Below are positions 1-11,718 of a DNA stretch of 64,000 nt, in pieces (the stretch's first letter is position 1; every line of letters begins with the position of its first letter). The notes under the pieces were generated by a model that saw only the letters and a list, made by a program, of their open reading frames with translations, searched no databases and was not told the DNA's origin. A program made the translations under genes and the position numbers. Source of the stretch: Annulohypoxylon bovei var. microspora (taxonomy: Eukaryota > Ascomycota > Sordariomycetes > Xylariales > Hypoxylaceae); NCBI GenBank assembly GCA_022836615.1, contig MU405233.1, positions 1 through 64,000 of the forward strand, given 5' to 3'.

Positions 1-303
1 CCGATCCGTTATGCGCATAATCAACCAAAATGCGGCATTAATGCATGCATTATACGCATTTTCATTATACGCATTTAAAAAATCCGAACCCTACTATGTA
101 GACCTCATCCCATATCTATTGCGGTAAGGCGCACTTATTACACTTAGAACATCATCCATCTTTGACGATCTGAGAAAACCTTCACTTATTACTAACTCGA
201 TGCCGTCTCCCCCCCGCATTGTTTTGGACACCCCGTGTGAGGTCTGGTAAACCGAGACTTCACGGCCTTTCGCTTATCCCTTGGGTTGTTGTAGAGGGAG
301 ACT
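1..303. other. Intergenic left edge with a short direct repeat
   Basis: No gene is seen. A tandem pair of a roughly 15-bp AT-rich unit (CATTATACGCATTT, twice) lies at about 48-77, next to further ATGC/GCAT palindromic words at 10-50. This could be the end of a decayed transposon that continues outside the window, but no partner terminus is visible. The bases just before 304 would be the promoter or 5' leader of the rhodopsin-domain gene. Confidence 0.4.
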
Positions 304-1639
304 ATGTCGGAGTTCCGCTACTCGTTCGACAACTTCGATGAGCCGGAACCTATATCCAACAGACCGGCAACGATATGGGGGGTTGTTATATCGTGTCTGG
401 TATGTTACTCGCTACATAACGAAGGCTGATTCTCACCATTCTTAATTCACAGATAGTCTCCTGGATATGCGTAGTTCTTCGACTCTACGTTCGATTTAGG
501 ATAGTCCAGGCTCCGGGATGGGATGATTTATGTGTTATTCTCTATTTGGTAAGTGGCGCTTGCGAAGACCAACGAATATCAAGTTAACATCATCTGCGCC
601 GCAAGCTTATGGTTACTGCCGGGTCGCTGGCAGTATGTATCGCCGTCACCTACGGACTCGGCAAGCACTTCTTGACACTTGCATCCTGGCAGAGCAAGGG
701 CTTTCTGAAGACTTTTTATGTCGGGAATGCGACATACGTGACCGCGACAGCCCTGATAAAAGAAGCACTTCTACTGCAGTATCTTCGGGTCTTCGAACGG
801 GGCATCTTCGTTCGCCGGTTCCTAATTTTTCTAATTGTATTCACGGCGCTCTGGGGAATAGCGTATTCATTTCTTGCTTGGGTGCCATGCATACCCGTGG
901 CCGACTTCTGGGACAATGGAGGGGGCCCGACATGTTTCGGTTATGGCTCGCAGTACGCGAGGCCTTTTATCGCCACCTTCCAGAGTCATGCCGCCATCAA
1001 CATGGCCCTTGACACTCTTGTACTTATTATCCCGCTCCCACTATTCTTCAAAGACGGCGCAACCATGTGTACTCGCGTGCGACTAGTTGGCCTGCTATCT
1101 ATGGGCATCTTGTAAGTCTGCCCCGATCTGCTGCAGCCCCCGAAAGGCCGTATCACTCACAGGCATACAGCGTTCTCGTTTTTGCGACCTGGCGACTAGT
1201 GACGATCATCGAGCACCAAGTAGCTACATGGCCGACTAGGGACCCGACATGGTACGGTCCTATCAGCATCGTCTTGGCGGTTCTCGAAGTGGATGCAGCA
1301 TCCATATGTGCCAGCGTACCGATATTCTGGCCGGTGCTGAGAAAGTTGGACTGGGGCAAGATATTTGTGACGCAAGAGGTTAACATCACACGAGAGACGC
1401 GGTATATGGACGATGACGAAGATCGATTGACGCGAGACACGACCCACAGCAGAACCGGTAGCGAGGCGGATTTAGGGGGCGATAGCAGCAGAAAAGGCAT
1501 GAAGAATAAGGGGATGTACTATCAAGACTCGTACGTCTTAAGCCAGGTCGACCCCCTACAAACATCGATCGAACGCGTGCAAGCGAGCGCGAGAAGTGAC
1601 AAGGTGAAGAGCGGTTCAAAAATGTGGATGAAGATATGA
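304..1639 (+). CDS. Rhodopsin-domain (SAT4/PTH11-like) integral membrane protein
   Basis: The model has four exons: 304-399, 453-548, 606-1111 and 1171-1639, giving 388 residues with all phases closing. The product is a fungal rhodopsin-domain membrane protein. The N-terminal part carries the family pattern of a short lead helix, then a helix ending RLYVRFRIVQAPGWDD, then several hydrophobic helices including one with VTYGLGKH and one with ALDTLVLIIPLP. These are the usual SAT4-type landmarks for a seven-helix protein. The C-terminal tail from about residue 300 is hydrophilic, rich in Asp, Arg and Ser, and probably cytosolic. Introns are short with GTATGT/GTAAGT donors. Proteins of this family are often annotated as PTH11-like receptors, but the ligand is unknown and most members have no assigned role. 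The start was chosen because upstream sequence offers no in-frame hydrophobic extension. Confidence 0.85.
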
Positions 1640-1842
1640 GACAAGGCATAAAATTGAATTGAAATCCGTTAACTTTTATGCCTCCTATGTTTCCCGATAA
1701 CATCACCTGCTAACCTGGTTTCTACCCTCTCCGTTCATGTCTTGCTAACCCAACTCACGATTCGTGGTAATTGGCGAATTTTCAAGAATCTAGTCGATTA
1801 TGAGACGATCGTGGAACTGTATTACTGGAGGCATGGATAGCC

Positions 1843-2883
1843 CTACTGGTTGACGCGGCTGATTTTCTGTGCGTTCTGCGCTATCCAGGTAGCCTTCTTT
1901 TCCGACTCCTTTTCAGTGCCTTCCCACGTCCGCCCTTGTAGGTGTCGCAAGCACAATCTCTCCCCGTCCTCGGGGTAGTATAACCAGGTGGCCCACTTGA
2001 TCCAGTCGCCCATCTTCATTTGGTTCCTGGATCGTTGCCCAATGGTATCTTCAATGAAAGCTCCCCTCGAAATGGAAAGACGTGTTGGGAAGACCCGAGT
2101 CAGATAATGTTCGGTGAATGCTAGATGAGGTTTATCATGCCAGAAAAACATTGGTGTAAGAGGAACACCGACTCCAGATTCCGTTACGAAGTTACGTTTG
2201 AGAGATGCAGTCAGCCCCTTTAACATAGGGAAATGCACGACGTGGGCTGAATCTGCATATGACAGTAGGCGTATGGATGGAAGACAGATATATTTCACTG
2301 GAGTAATCTCATCGGATTCAGTTAGTCGCATGATATCCAACAGCGGTTCTAATGCGATATTGGAGACCAGAGGCCAGTCATGCTGCTGTACCCAGACGAA
2401 AGGTGTCGTAGTTAACCTCAGAGCGGAGCGTACAGCCAATCCAAATCCCAACCGTTTCGTCGGTTCTATGAACGTAACTTGTCTGTTGATCGTATGGGAT
2501 GTCAAGAGAGGAACAAAATTAGTCTCGACGGCACTATAGCCAAATTCGGCTTCACCTTGACCTTCGACCAAGCTTCCCTCGCCATCTTCTTGGCTGAATT
2601 CCTTTAGAACGAGTGCTCTAACATTTTGTTTGTAATGGTCGAAGGTCCTGGCTCCGTCGGGAGTAACTTGGCCTTTCTTCAATCTTGCGTGGGGCGCAAT
2701 ACGATCGTATGTATCAAACACGACGATTACTTTACAAGACAGTAATAATCCACAATGATTGCGAAATGATGAAAATATTGCTGATATGAGCTCTGTTGAT
2801 GGGGCAGAAGGCGTCGGAGATGTTGTGATAATCAACGTCAATAGGGTGGATACTGGTTGACCCGACACGACCGCCGGGGACAT
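1843..2883 (-). CDS. Glycosyltransferase-like protein (GT-A-type, uncertain)
   Basis: A single-exon frame of 346 residues starts at an ATG at 2883. The N-terminal third has a hydrophobic strand with ITTSPTPSAP and later KVIVVFDTYD, which resembles the first strands of a nucleotide-diphospho-sugar transferase Rossmann fold. The middle has RSALRLTTTPFVWVQQHDWP, where a carboxylate near a VxVxxxD-like position could stand in for the DxD motif. A late segment, SRGAFIEDTIGQ, has the flavour of the acceptor or catalytic loop. I recognise similar uncharacterised fungal proteins annotated as nucleotide-diphospho-sugar transferases, but the match is by feel and the donor and acceptor are unknown. There is no signal peptide or membrane anchor. 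It is convergent with the rhodopsin-domain gene, about 200 bp away. Confidence 0.6.
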   Translation of the reverse strand: MSPAVVSGQPVSTLLTLIITTSPTPSAPSTELISAIFSSFRNHCGLLLSCKVIVVFDTYDRIAPHARLKKGQVTPDGARTFDHYKQNVRALVLKEFSQEDGEGSLVEGQGEAEFGYSAVETNFVPLLTSHTINRQVTFIEPTKRLGFGLAVRSALRLTTTPFVWVQQHDWPLVSNIALEPLLDIMRLTESDEITPVKYICLPSIRLLSYADSAHVVHFPMLKGLTASLKRNFVTESGVGVPLTPMFFWHDKPHLAFTEHYLTRVFPTRLSISRGAFIEDTIGQRSRNQMKMGDWIKWATWLYYPEDGERLCLRHLQGRTWEGTEKESEKKATWIAQNAQKISRVNQ

Positions 2884-3928
2884 CTCGTTAGGACAAATAA
2901 GTTTGAAGCTACGAGCTCACTTTGGGAAGTGCGCGAGCTCCGGTAATTCATGATATACCGCTGAATTCTGATATTTGACATTGATAAAGTGCGGACAACA
3001 AGAAAAAGACATGATTTGAAGTGTAGAAATTTAACCATCCCCACATAATCTTACAAGTGTACGACAGCTGCCGCCGGCTGAATTACCCCTTTTAAACCAA
3101 CTCTCAACAAGAGCACCCCTAATGGACATATTTTTCATTACCCGTCTATTGGATACCCAAGGGAGGATATAGATTGAGAAGATCTGTGGATTCTGCTAGG
3201 TAACTATCAATTCCGGTAATAAAACTATCGTTTACCTAAACCTACCTACCTAGTATTTAATACCCTACGTTGAAATCTCCATGGCAAAAGAGCGATGCCC
3301 TCATTCTCGGTGAATGAATAAGTAAGACATCTTAGATATTGATAATTTTGGGGGTGATTATAGGTACTTGAGAAAATGAAACATCGCAATAGCCTTGTAC
3401 TGAAGAAATGGACCGGGAACATGTATTAGTTACAGGAAGTCTACATTACCTACTAACATGGATGGGATTCGGGGAAAATGGTGGATAGAATCTAAGAAAT
3501 TATCATGTCACATTCCTTTCGCTAGGGAGCAAGGCACCAGCAGGATATTAGAGATGAGTCTGTTATTATTGAATTTGCAATTATGCGATTGTGTAATGAG
3601 AAAGAGAAGCCCCTTTCATTAACGCATTGGCAAACATTCGCAGCAGGCAGTGCTCTGACGGCATTGCAAGCTGAAAAACGTTGGGGTGATTTCCATAGCC
3701 ATTATACCACCGTATTGGATGACAGGTAGGTGAGCACTCAGACGAAACAAAAGTGAACCTAAAGCAGGAAAACTGTTACCCCAAACATTCTCATCCGCCC
3801 ATTTTGATTCGTTCTGTTTTGGATCATGTTAGCTTCGGTAATAAGAGAAATAGGATGTCGTTCTTGTATTCGTACCTTAACGATTCCAGGAGGCGGGAAT
3901 AGACTTCTCTTAGAAGAACTTAAATCTT
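2884..3928. other. Intergenic, no gene seen
   Basis: AT-rich DNA of about 1 kb. It holds CCTACCTACCTAG-type repeats near 3240 and many in-frame stops in all frames. It should contain the promoter of the glycosyltransferase-like gene (left side) and the 3' region of the zinc-finger gene (right side). No other feature is supported. Confidence 0.5.
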
Positions 3929-5874
3929 CTACTCATACGGGTTGATCACGTCCTCGGTGGAGAAATCGTGGCCGGGGATAGAGGAGGTAGAGGGAGCGGG
4001 GGAGGGGGAGGGGGCAGAGGCAGGAGAAGCAGCAAGCTGCTGCATCTGATCAGCCGTCCAGTTCCGGGCTACGTTCGATGAAGAGCTCAGTGCTGACTGA
4101 GGCATTGTCAGAACAGGTAGTGCTTGATCCTGAGTAGGCTGAGGCATTGGCTGAACTGGTAGTGCTTGACCCTGAATAGGCTGAGGAATTGATTGAACCG
4201 GTAGTGCTTGACCCTGAATAGGCTGAGGCATTGTCTGAACCGGCAGTGCTTGACCTTGAGTAGGCTGAGGCATTGTCTGAACTGGTAGTGCTTGACCCTG
4301 AATAGGCTGAGGCATTGACTGAACCGGTAGTGCTTGACCTTGAGTAGGCTGAGGCATTGGCTGAGCTGGCAGTGCTTGATCCTGGGTCAAGTGGTAATTG
4401 TGGTAGACCATGCAGCGTATAGCGCCGGCGTCACGTTTAAAACCAGAGCTCTTACAACCAGGCCACGGACAGTGCCACTTTGAAGTTTTCTCTGGATCTA
4501 TTTCTGGAATAATTTCTTCACGAATTTCCAGTCCATGCACTTCCCTCATGTGAGAACGCAACAGCTCGTCGGATCCTCCATCGTAGGAACAGTTTGACCA
4601 CATGCAACGGCTACCACAATGTGTGTACTTGATGTGCTCCATCAGATTGGGCTTAGTCTTAGTTCTGAAAAGACATCCGGGGCGGGGACAAGCGTGCTTC
4701 TTCTCTTCGTCAGTTGATTCCTTGCCGGTAGTAGCTTTGCGAGTATTGGCGCGAGTATTGGCGCGAGTATTGGCGAGAGCTTTCTTGCGACGTGCGGCGG
4801 CGTTAGCACTTCTGCTGTTGACATTGGGACCGCCTGCTTGGGCGCCAGTCATGGTAGGGTAGGCAGCATTAGGATTAGCCGCAACCGGGTCACCTGCAGC
4901 GAGACTGGTAGGATAGTAGTTAACAGGGTTGCCCGTAGCGAGGTTTGCAGGATGCTGGTTCATAGGATAATTGGCGACCCCAAGGTTAGATCCATAGTCA
5001 TTCATAGGACCGGCGGCTGGAAGATTGGCAGGATTGGCAGCCGAATGGCTAAGGCCAGTATAGTCAGAACCAGTAGAGTTAGTCAACTCGCGTGACTCGG
5101 TAACCCAAGAGGGTGTAGGTGGACGAGCGGCCACGCCGTGGACTGTATAGATTCATGTTAGCTTTATTGTTTCTTTTCTACGATAGAAAGAGATAAATTA
5201 TCTAGGACTCGAGGAATATTGAAACTGTAGACGTAACTAGATATGAAGAAAAGGATAGCTAGGGAGGAAGGGAGGTGTGGATATGATCTGACGCTGGGTT
5301 CGTCCTGTTAGGATTAGAAGATAAAAACTTACATTGAGGACCCAGGTCATTCCAGTACATAGGCAACGGAACCTGCTGTTGAGGAACCTGGTGCTGAGGA
5401 ACCTGATGCTGCGCAGCCTGAGGCTCTGGAACTTGAGACTCTAGAGGCTGAAACTCTGGAACCTGAGACTCTGGAACCTGGGCATGGTCGTCTGTAAACG
5501 CCATTCTTACTGTTAGTAGCTTACTCTCAAAAAAGAAAAAGGTGCGTTAAGAAATAGTTTAGAAACACGTTTCTTCAACTCCACGGCATATTTGCTCGGG
5601 TAGTTCTTCCTTAGACTGTTCGGCGGCATATGCTCATATAAAATCAAATGAAAATAAGAAATTATTTTTCCTCTTCGATGATAAAGCCAAAGTCTGTTGG
5701 ACGCGTTGAGGGGATGGTGACGTGAGATTGGAAGGATAATTTATCATGCTATGGAGGTAATTCTCTTGTCATTAAAAAAGACTTACCATCGCCAAAAAGT
5801 CCCTCCATGTACTCCATGATTTGGAGGTCCTGCTCGGACTCTGAGAGCATGGCTTGGTCCTCGATGTCGGACAT
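3929..5874 (-). CDS. C2H2-type zinc-finger protein with tandem Gln/Pro repeats
   Basis: The three-exon model is 5874-5787, 5491-5333 and 5142-3929 (486 residues, phases 1 and 1 closing). Exon 1 encodes a short acidic leader (MSDIEDQAMLSESEQDLQ). Exon 2 encodes QVPE/QVPQ-type pentapeptide repeats. Exon 3 carries an Asn/Ala/Pro-rich stretch (about residues 90-180), a basic NTRANTRANTRKA patch that may act in nuclear import, then three Cys/His modules: CPRPGCLFR..HIKYTH, CMWSNCSYDG..HMREVH and CPWPGCKSS..HNYH. These fit divergent C2H2 fingers, so a DNA- or RNA-binding nuclear role is likely. After the fingers come seven copies of a 14-residue unit, then a Ser/Ala/Pro tail. A shorter model starting at the ATG at 5504 is possible, but the upstream exon splices in phase and its intron has consensus ends. 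No named orthologue is recognised. Confidence 0.75.
4095..4390 (-). repeat. Coding tandem repeat, 42-bp unit, seven copies
   Basis: Inside the zinc-finger gene, a 42-bp unit encoding QALPVQ(S/T/P)MPQP(T/I)Q(G/D) is repeated about seven times in phase. The last copy is degenerate and ends in QSALS. Copies differ by a few substitutions that change only a small set of residues. The unit length is a multiple of three, so gain or loss of copies would keep the frame. This is a minisatellite within a gene, not a CRISPR array. Confidence 0.9.
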
Positions 5875-7902
5875 TGTGATGCTGGAAAGAACCTGGTGCT
5901 AAGTGAGATCGAGTTAAGTTGGTGATGTAGGAGTTATACTTACGAGAAAGTGTGGTGTTGGCGTTGGGGAGAAAAAGAAGTACCGTTCTTGATGTTGTGG
6001 CAACAAGTACGTTCTTGAGTTTTTATGGAAGATATATCAGCAATTGAGGTTCCTCGCCTGCAGCACAACTTCCAGTGGATTACCTGGGTGACTCTTTATT
6101 TTCCACAACTCTTGTAGATTTGCATCTAACCTACCTGCGTACACAGGTAGCTTAGAAATGACCGTGTAATCTGCAGGTAAATGTGACAGTAGGATGCGTA
6201 GGATGAATCAAGAACTTGATTACCTACTATAGCTTTAAAACACTACACGTGTTGAGAGGAATGCAACTTAGTAGGCAATCTAGAGATCGACTTGTTGTTT
6301 ATTTAATTACATTAGAATCACTTTGCATATTGTACGGGATCTCTTGACATTTGGTGGTAATTCTGACAGCTGTCCATAAAAAATACTTAGTAACTTGTTT
6401 AGGATGATTCAATCGGTATTGTAAGTAGAGAAACAGCATTGTTGACGGCCTTCATGTTATGGGTAGTCACAAGAAGTTTTAATCGTGTTTGTTTGCTTAA
6501 AACTCTCATCGTGAAGAAGGTGGTAAATAGACAACTAACTAGTAAAAAGGTATGTGACATAAACTAGGTAAAGGAAATACCTACCTACCTAAATATTGTC
6601 GTTATTGTAAAGACTTTGTTGTAATTAAACCGCCTAGCTAAGTATAACGATCTAATTACACTGGGTACCTTGATGTAATAATTTATGAAATTCCAAGCTA
6701 CATGTGTGATTACCCCTAACCTAAGACGTTAATGTGATACTTGAGTATATAAGTACTTATGATTTTGAAAGCTTATTGGTATCATAGAAGAAATCAAGGT
6801 ATGTTATATGTACCAATATACTTACCTACCTATGTACCTGTATGGAGTGCCATGAATAAAACTTATTTAAGTATTTCCGGGTTACCGGTGGTGGTCGTAT
6901 GTCAAAACGGGGCCGAGATCAACGGCCGGCCGAGAATGCGGCTCTTTAATGTTAAAATCGATTAACCTTAAAAGTCAAGCGGACTTCCAAATGTTCCTTA
7001 CTAGGTAGTTAGGTACTTAAATGGCCTTACTTTCTTCTGAAAAGTACTCAGGCAAGTTCCCAGTTTATAAGCTTTAATATTACCTTACCATCATGATTAA
7101 CAAGACGACGACGACCATTAATCCACAACTTGAAAACATTATTTCAATAAAATAGCCGGATAAAGTTCATAATGTCCTAATGTTATTTATTTATTACACG
7201 CGTAGGCAAGTTAAGTTTAAAAAACAACGAGTGAGTTAATAATTGTGCTTTGAATTAATTATATACACAATGACGAGTTCTTTGTAACATAACTATCGGA
7301 GTTCTACTACTATTGTGAAATCGAATGTGGTTTGATTTTAGCATATTTAATATTTCCCTAGTTAGTTAAGATGCCCGTAACTAATCGAAAGTGACTGAAC
7401 TCTATCACGTTTAACACCTACTTAGCCTACCTAGTTAGGCATTTCACTTGCAGGTTCTTATCTACCAATTATGCTGGGACCTATCGTTAAGACTCTAGAA
7501 GAGATATTGCCACTAGTAGCACTATCGGCGGAACTAAGTCGCCTATGCGGATAAGTTGGGGGGTATTCTAATATAAAAATAGCCCTGGAGCTATCTACAA
7601 CAGCCTGAATGTACCGGCGTGCTAAGATACCCTCGTCGATGATGTGGGGGAGATTGGAGAGTGTCCATGGACAATCCTCAAATCTGGGGTAATGGAATAA
7701 CGGACCTGCTAAAAACGTGGCTAGGTATTCCTTGGCACCATTCGAGATGTCCTAGACTCTTCGGCACTTGCAGGGTTTCCCTCATCACAAGGGTATGTAT
7801 ATACTCGGCTACCAGGACCGTTGCAGTATCCAAGTTACCTAAACAGCCCATCTTTTGGTGCATTCCATCTCAACAACTATACTACGCGCTGGAGGAGCAA
7901 AA
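5875..7902. other. Long AT-rich intergenic region, no gene seen
   Basis: About 2 kb of AT-rich DNA with many stops. It carries several CTACCTAC / TAGGTA words (near 6130, 6580, 6820 and 7430). Small frames at 6759-6965 and 7661-7930 have no recognisable protein features and were not called. The right end must contain the promoter and leader of the sugar-porter gene at 7903. Decayed transposon sequence is possible, but no inverted ends were found. Confidence 0.5.
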
Positions 7903-9876
7903 ATGGCGATCAAAGACGATGAGACTATGAGCGCCCATTGGCGATGCTTCATGGCTTGCGGCCTGATGGTCTTATCACCTTTTCAATATGGAATTGACTT
8001 CGGGTTGATAGGAGGCCTTCAAGCTATGCCGGGCTTCCTCAAGGTACGTTGAACACTGTAGCAACAAACTATATAGTGTACAGAGAAATTATTCATGTTA
8101 ACAAATACTGCACAGATCTATGGCCATCCAGCTCCAAACACAACGATCGGTTGGAACATTTCGACAGTGAGACAACAGCTCATCACATCGCTAATGACAC
8201 TCGGCGCTTTCGTTAGCTCTGGTACCGCCGGCGTGGTGGCAGGCAAGCTAGGTCGGAAGGCTTGTCTGAGGATAGCCTGTCTGGGTTGCGTTGTTTCTAA
8301 CATCATCATGATGACCACAACCGATATCAACGCGCTCTATGTCGGACGTCTTCTAAACGGACTAGCAAATGGTTATTTCATGACATTCTCCCAGCTGTTC
8401 ATTCAGGAGAGCAGCCCGGCCAAGTATCGTGGACTCTTTTTAACTGCGTTTCAATTCTGCACGTCTCTTGTAAGTCGCCAACCTAGCTAATACCTCGTAT
8501 TAAGTGCCTACTGACTTTGTTTATTGACTAGGGCACTCTCATCGGTACAATCGTAGACTGGGCGACCGCGTCACGGTCCGACCGATCGGCCTACCTGATT
8601 CCATTGGGGCTCATCTACATCGTACCCCTTATTTTGACGATTGGCTTATTCTTCATACCGGAATCCCCACGTTGGCTAATCTTGCAAGATCGGATCGATG
8701 ATGGACAGAAATCACTGGAGTGGCTCAGACCGACTGGCACGCAAGTTGAAATCGAAGTTGCGGAAATAAAGGCAGCGATCGATAAAGAGCGTGAGATGGG
8801 TAGCCAAGTTGGCGTTTTGGACATGTTCAAAAACCCCATAGATAGAAGACGTACGATGCTCGCCGTTTTGGGAGTGACTTTGCAGGCCTCCACTGGCTCT
8901 ATGTTTATCATATGTAGCTTTCTCCGTTCATCTAATAAACGTTAGACATGCTAACATTGTTCACAGCGTATAAGGCATACTTCTTCACGATGGCCAAGGT
9001 TGCCAATCCTTTCGCAATGGGATGTGTTCTGAGCGCCATCGGTTTGCTTGCCATCGTCCTCAATTCGTTGATTGTGGTACGCTATGGTCGCCGCCGTGTT
9101 CTTCTCATGGCTGGTCTTGGCACCTGTGGTATCCTACAGTCAATTATCGCAGTCGTATATGATAAAAATCCTGGTGCAAAAGCTACAGGAGTGGTTCTTG
9201 TGGCTTTATCATGTCTTTACATGATGAGCTACAACGTGAGTATTCCAACATGATACCCCAAAGTCTCGCACAACAACAATATTGATAATACTTTCTAGGG
9301 AATGGTCGCAACCTATTCTTGGCTATGCGGTGGAGAACTTCCATCTCAACGGTTACGAAGTTACACTTTTGGATTAAGTGCGGCTGCCGGCTTCCTTGCC
9401 GCGTGGATTACCACCTTTACTGCTCCATGTAAGTGATCCTGTAACAATTCTGGATTCTCATAGACTAATCTAAACTGTTCTAGATTTTATCAACCCTGAT
9501 TCTCTCAACTGGGGCCCGAGATACGGCTATATCTGGTTTCCAAGTTCCATTGTAGCGGCGATATGGGTCTATTTCTTCCTACCCGAAGTTCAAGGTAAGC
9601 AAACCATACTCCGACAAGCTTAGTACTTAAGTTACGGCAATGTGAATGCCTGGAGCTTCCATAACTCGCTGACATTATCTCTCATAGGTCGAACGTTGGA
9701 AGAAATTGACGAAATGGTAAGTGTGATACATCTCTCATCTAGTTCTGCGGTACAATTTAACTAATTGCGTGTTCGTATAGTTCGAAGAGAAGCTCCCTGC
9801 ACGAAAATTTAGAGGATATAAGTGCGTTCGCAGATTTGTTATGGATGAGAAACCAGCTACCCAGCATGAGGAATAG
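7903..9876 (+). CDS. MFS sugar porter (maltose/hexose permease-like)
   Basis: The eight-exon model is 7903-8043, 8116-8469, 8532-8913, 8967-9235, 9299-9428, 9484-9594, 9688-9716 and 9781-9876 (503 residues, all phases closing). It is a plasma-membrane major facilitator of the sugar-porter family. Motifs in order are FQYGIDFGLIGGLQAMPGF in helix 1, VAGKLGRKACLR (loop 2-3 motif A), NGLANGYF...QESSPAKYRG (helix 4-5 region), PESPRWLI (end of helix 6), RYGRRRVLL (loop 8-9) and PEVQGRTLEEIDEMF after helix 12, the classic sugar-porter signature. About twelve hydrophobic segments are present and the length is normal. The substrate is probably a mono- or disaccharide in co-transport with protons, as is usual in the family, but it cannot be named from sequence. 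The start chosen is the ATG giving a short hydrophilic N-terminus ahead of helix 1. No regulator sits beside it. Confidence 0.92.
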
Positions 9877-10468
9877 AGAAAAGACTTAGGTGCATGAAAC
9901 ATGGGGCATGATACATATTCGAGGGCCTGCTTCAACTAGGTTAAGTGAATGCGTGGTTCGGGTTGACGTGTAGAGCGATGGCCTTCTAGGAATGGCATCG
10001 AACATGTCACGTCTACCATAAGCTGCTCGAAATTAGCACATTATTTCTGGGTTGACTTGCAATACTAATAAGATTTTCACGTCTTCGGGAAGAATTACAT
10101 GCATATTTTCTAAACACTACCTACCTACCTACACCGCAAGAATGTAGCTTATCACATTTGAGTCTATTTATAACTGTAGTGGGTCTTGAGGTTTTACGCC
10201 GTACTTACAGCAACCCCCGTCGACGGGAACGCCCTCGGCACTAACCCGCAACGACTAGACACTGAGGTACTTATATACTAACCCCTTAATATATCATTTG
10301 ACGAGATGCCACTAAGGCGCTTATTCCCTCGGGTATCCTGCCGCTAATTTGCAACTCCAGCTTCACTCCTCATTATCCTAGACCATGACTAGCTGGTTCC
10401 TTAGATATTAAATGCATAGATATATGTACAACCCTGATACCATATGTCCAAAGCCTTCATTATAATTA
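9877..10468. other. Intergenic between convergent genes
   Basis: About 590 bp between the 3' ends of the sugar porter and the GDSL esterase, which converge. It holds CTACCTACCTACACC near 10120 and no open frame of interest. Poly(A) and termination signals for both genes should lie here, but fungal signals are too weak to place. Confidence 0.5.
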
Positions 10469-11718
10469 CTAGTAATAGGTGCCATATTTCGAGTTCTTAT
10501 TTACGACGTTTACGAACTCGGTAGCTATATATTCGTCTACCAGTGGCGTCAGCAAGTCACAAGTAGCACCTAGGGAAGATAAGGAAGACTTACGAACTTT
10601 CGGCGACATATGTAATTCATCGTACCTGCATCGTGTCAGCATATCCTTTCTCAGCCCAACATCGACGTTGTCTCACGCACCACAAAAAGCTTGATAGCGG
10701 GTTGGAGGATACCTCGCAGCCGGAAGTTCCAAGCTGCAACGTACTAGAACACTCTGCGTAGTACCCTGTGGCGTTGGCCGGCGCGTCTAGGTAGTCCGAG
10801 GGCGAGTTATAAATGTCTGAGATAAGCTGGTGAACGTTGAAGATGCTAAAAGACGCATTGGGCCACCTATTCTTCACCAAGAGCTGGAATGGCGAGCCAT
10901 AATCGAAGATGATATTGGTAAGCGTTACGTACTCGAGCATTTTCTGTTCGTACTCGGTCGTATTGTACGACTCCTTGTCGGGCCAGCGGGGCACGTCACC
11001 GGCTCCCCCATCTTCCAGCGATCTATACAACGGCGCGTAATTGAGTGGCGCCTCATTGAAAAGAATAAAATTGCGTCCACCAGCACTATATATGTTGTCA
11101 AAAGTTGGCCATACGCAGTCGATGAAGTCGTCAAGGGTCTCCCCCGCTGGCTGAGAGTCCGTGAGGAACGCATCGACGCCGAGATCATTGGCGCCTACCC
11201 AGAGGGTATACACAGTATTGTCAGGTGTTCGATTAGTATAGAGCGTGTTAGTGCCTGTCGTAGAATTGACATAAGCTACGTCGGCCAAGAAAGCTGGGAC
11301 TTCGTAGTCATCCACCGACGGGAGAACGCCTGGGAAGATGTTGGTGCAGACCGCGCCACGCACTAAGGTCTATATGTCAGTGTATAGACTATCTATGATA
11401 AAGACGTGGGCCTAATATGCTGGCAATAGGAAACAATAAAGTAGTCTGCGTACCGGCGTAGTTGTACGTCGTCGCGCCAAGCTTTTTCGAGGCGAGCTGA
11501 GGCCAGCTTGGTCCGCCGCTTGACGTCAGGTTTGACTCTGGTATATAGAGGCCTGCTGGAGGCGGATTGTAATCGTGGGTGAGGAAATATGTTAATCGGC
11601 CCTCGTCCGTGTAGCTATCGCCGAAAACAATCAGATTGTCGATCTTTGGCGTGCCAGAACCGCAGCACCAAGTTGGCACGCAGCTCATAATTATCGCGAA
11701 CAACGCTAAGGGCCACAT
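10469..11718 (-). CDS. Secreted GDSL/SGNH esterase (CE16-like acetylesterase)
   Basis: The four-exon model is 11718-11454, 11362-10681, 10625-10594 and 10536-10469 (348 residues, phases closing). It starts with a signal peptide (MWPLALFAIIMSCVPTWCC), so the enzyme is probably secreted. Block I is IVFGDSYTDEG with the catalytic Ser. Then come NYAVRGAVCTN (the family Gly block), VGANDLG (block III Asn) and, after splicing, LWYDELHMS with the catalytic Asp and His. The unspliced frame loses this last motif and looks broken, but two introns around a 32-nt exon restore it. Several NxS/T sites fit glycosylation. Known CE16 enzymes remove acetyl groups from xylo- or manno-oligosaccharides, so plant cell-wall deacetylation is a reasonable inference. 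A longer frame upstream (from 11820) was rejected because it would bury the signal peptide. Confidence 0.88.

Noticed and set aside
4095..4390. Regularly spaced 42-bp repeats that could suggest a CRISPR array
   Set aside because: The units are contiguous without spacers, keep one reading frame and lie within a eukaryotic coding exon. They are a coding minisatellite.
10469..10690. Apparent loss of the catalytic DxxH motif in the GDSL esterase
   Set aside because: Two short introns around a 32-nt exon restore YDELH and a normal C-terminus.
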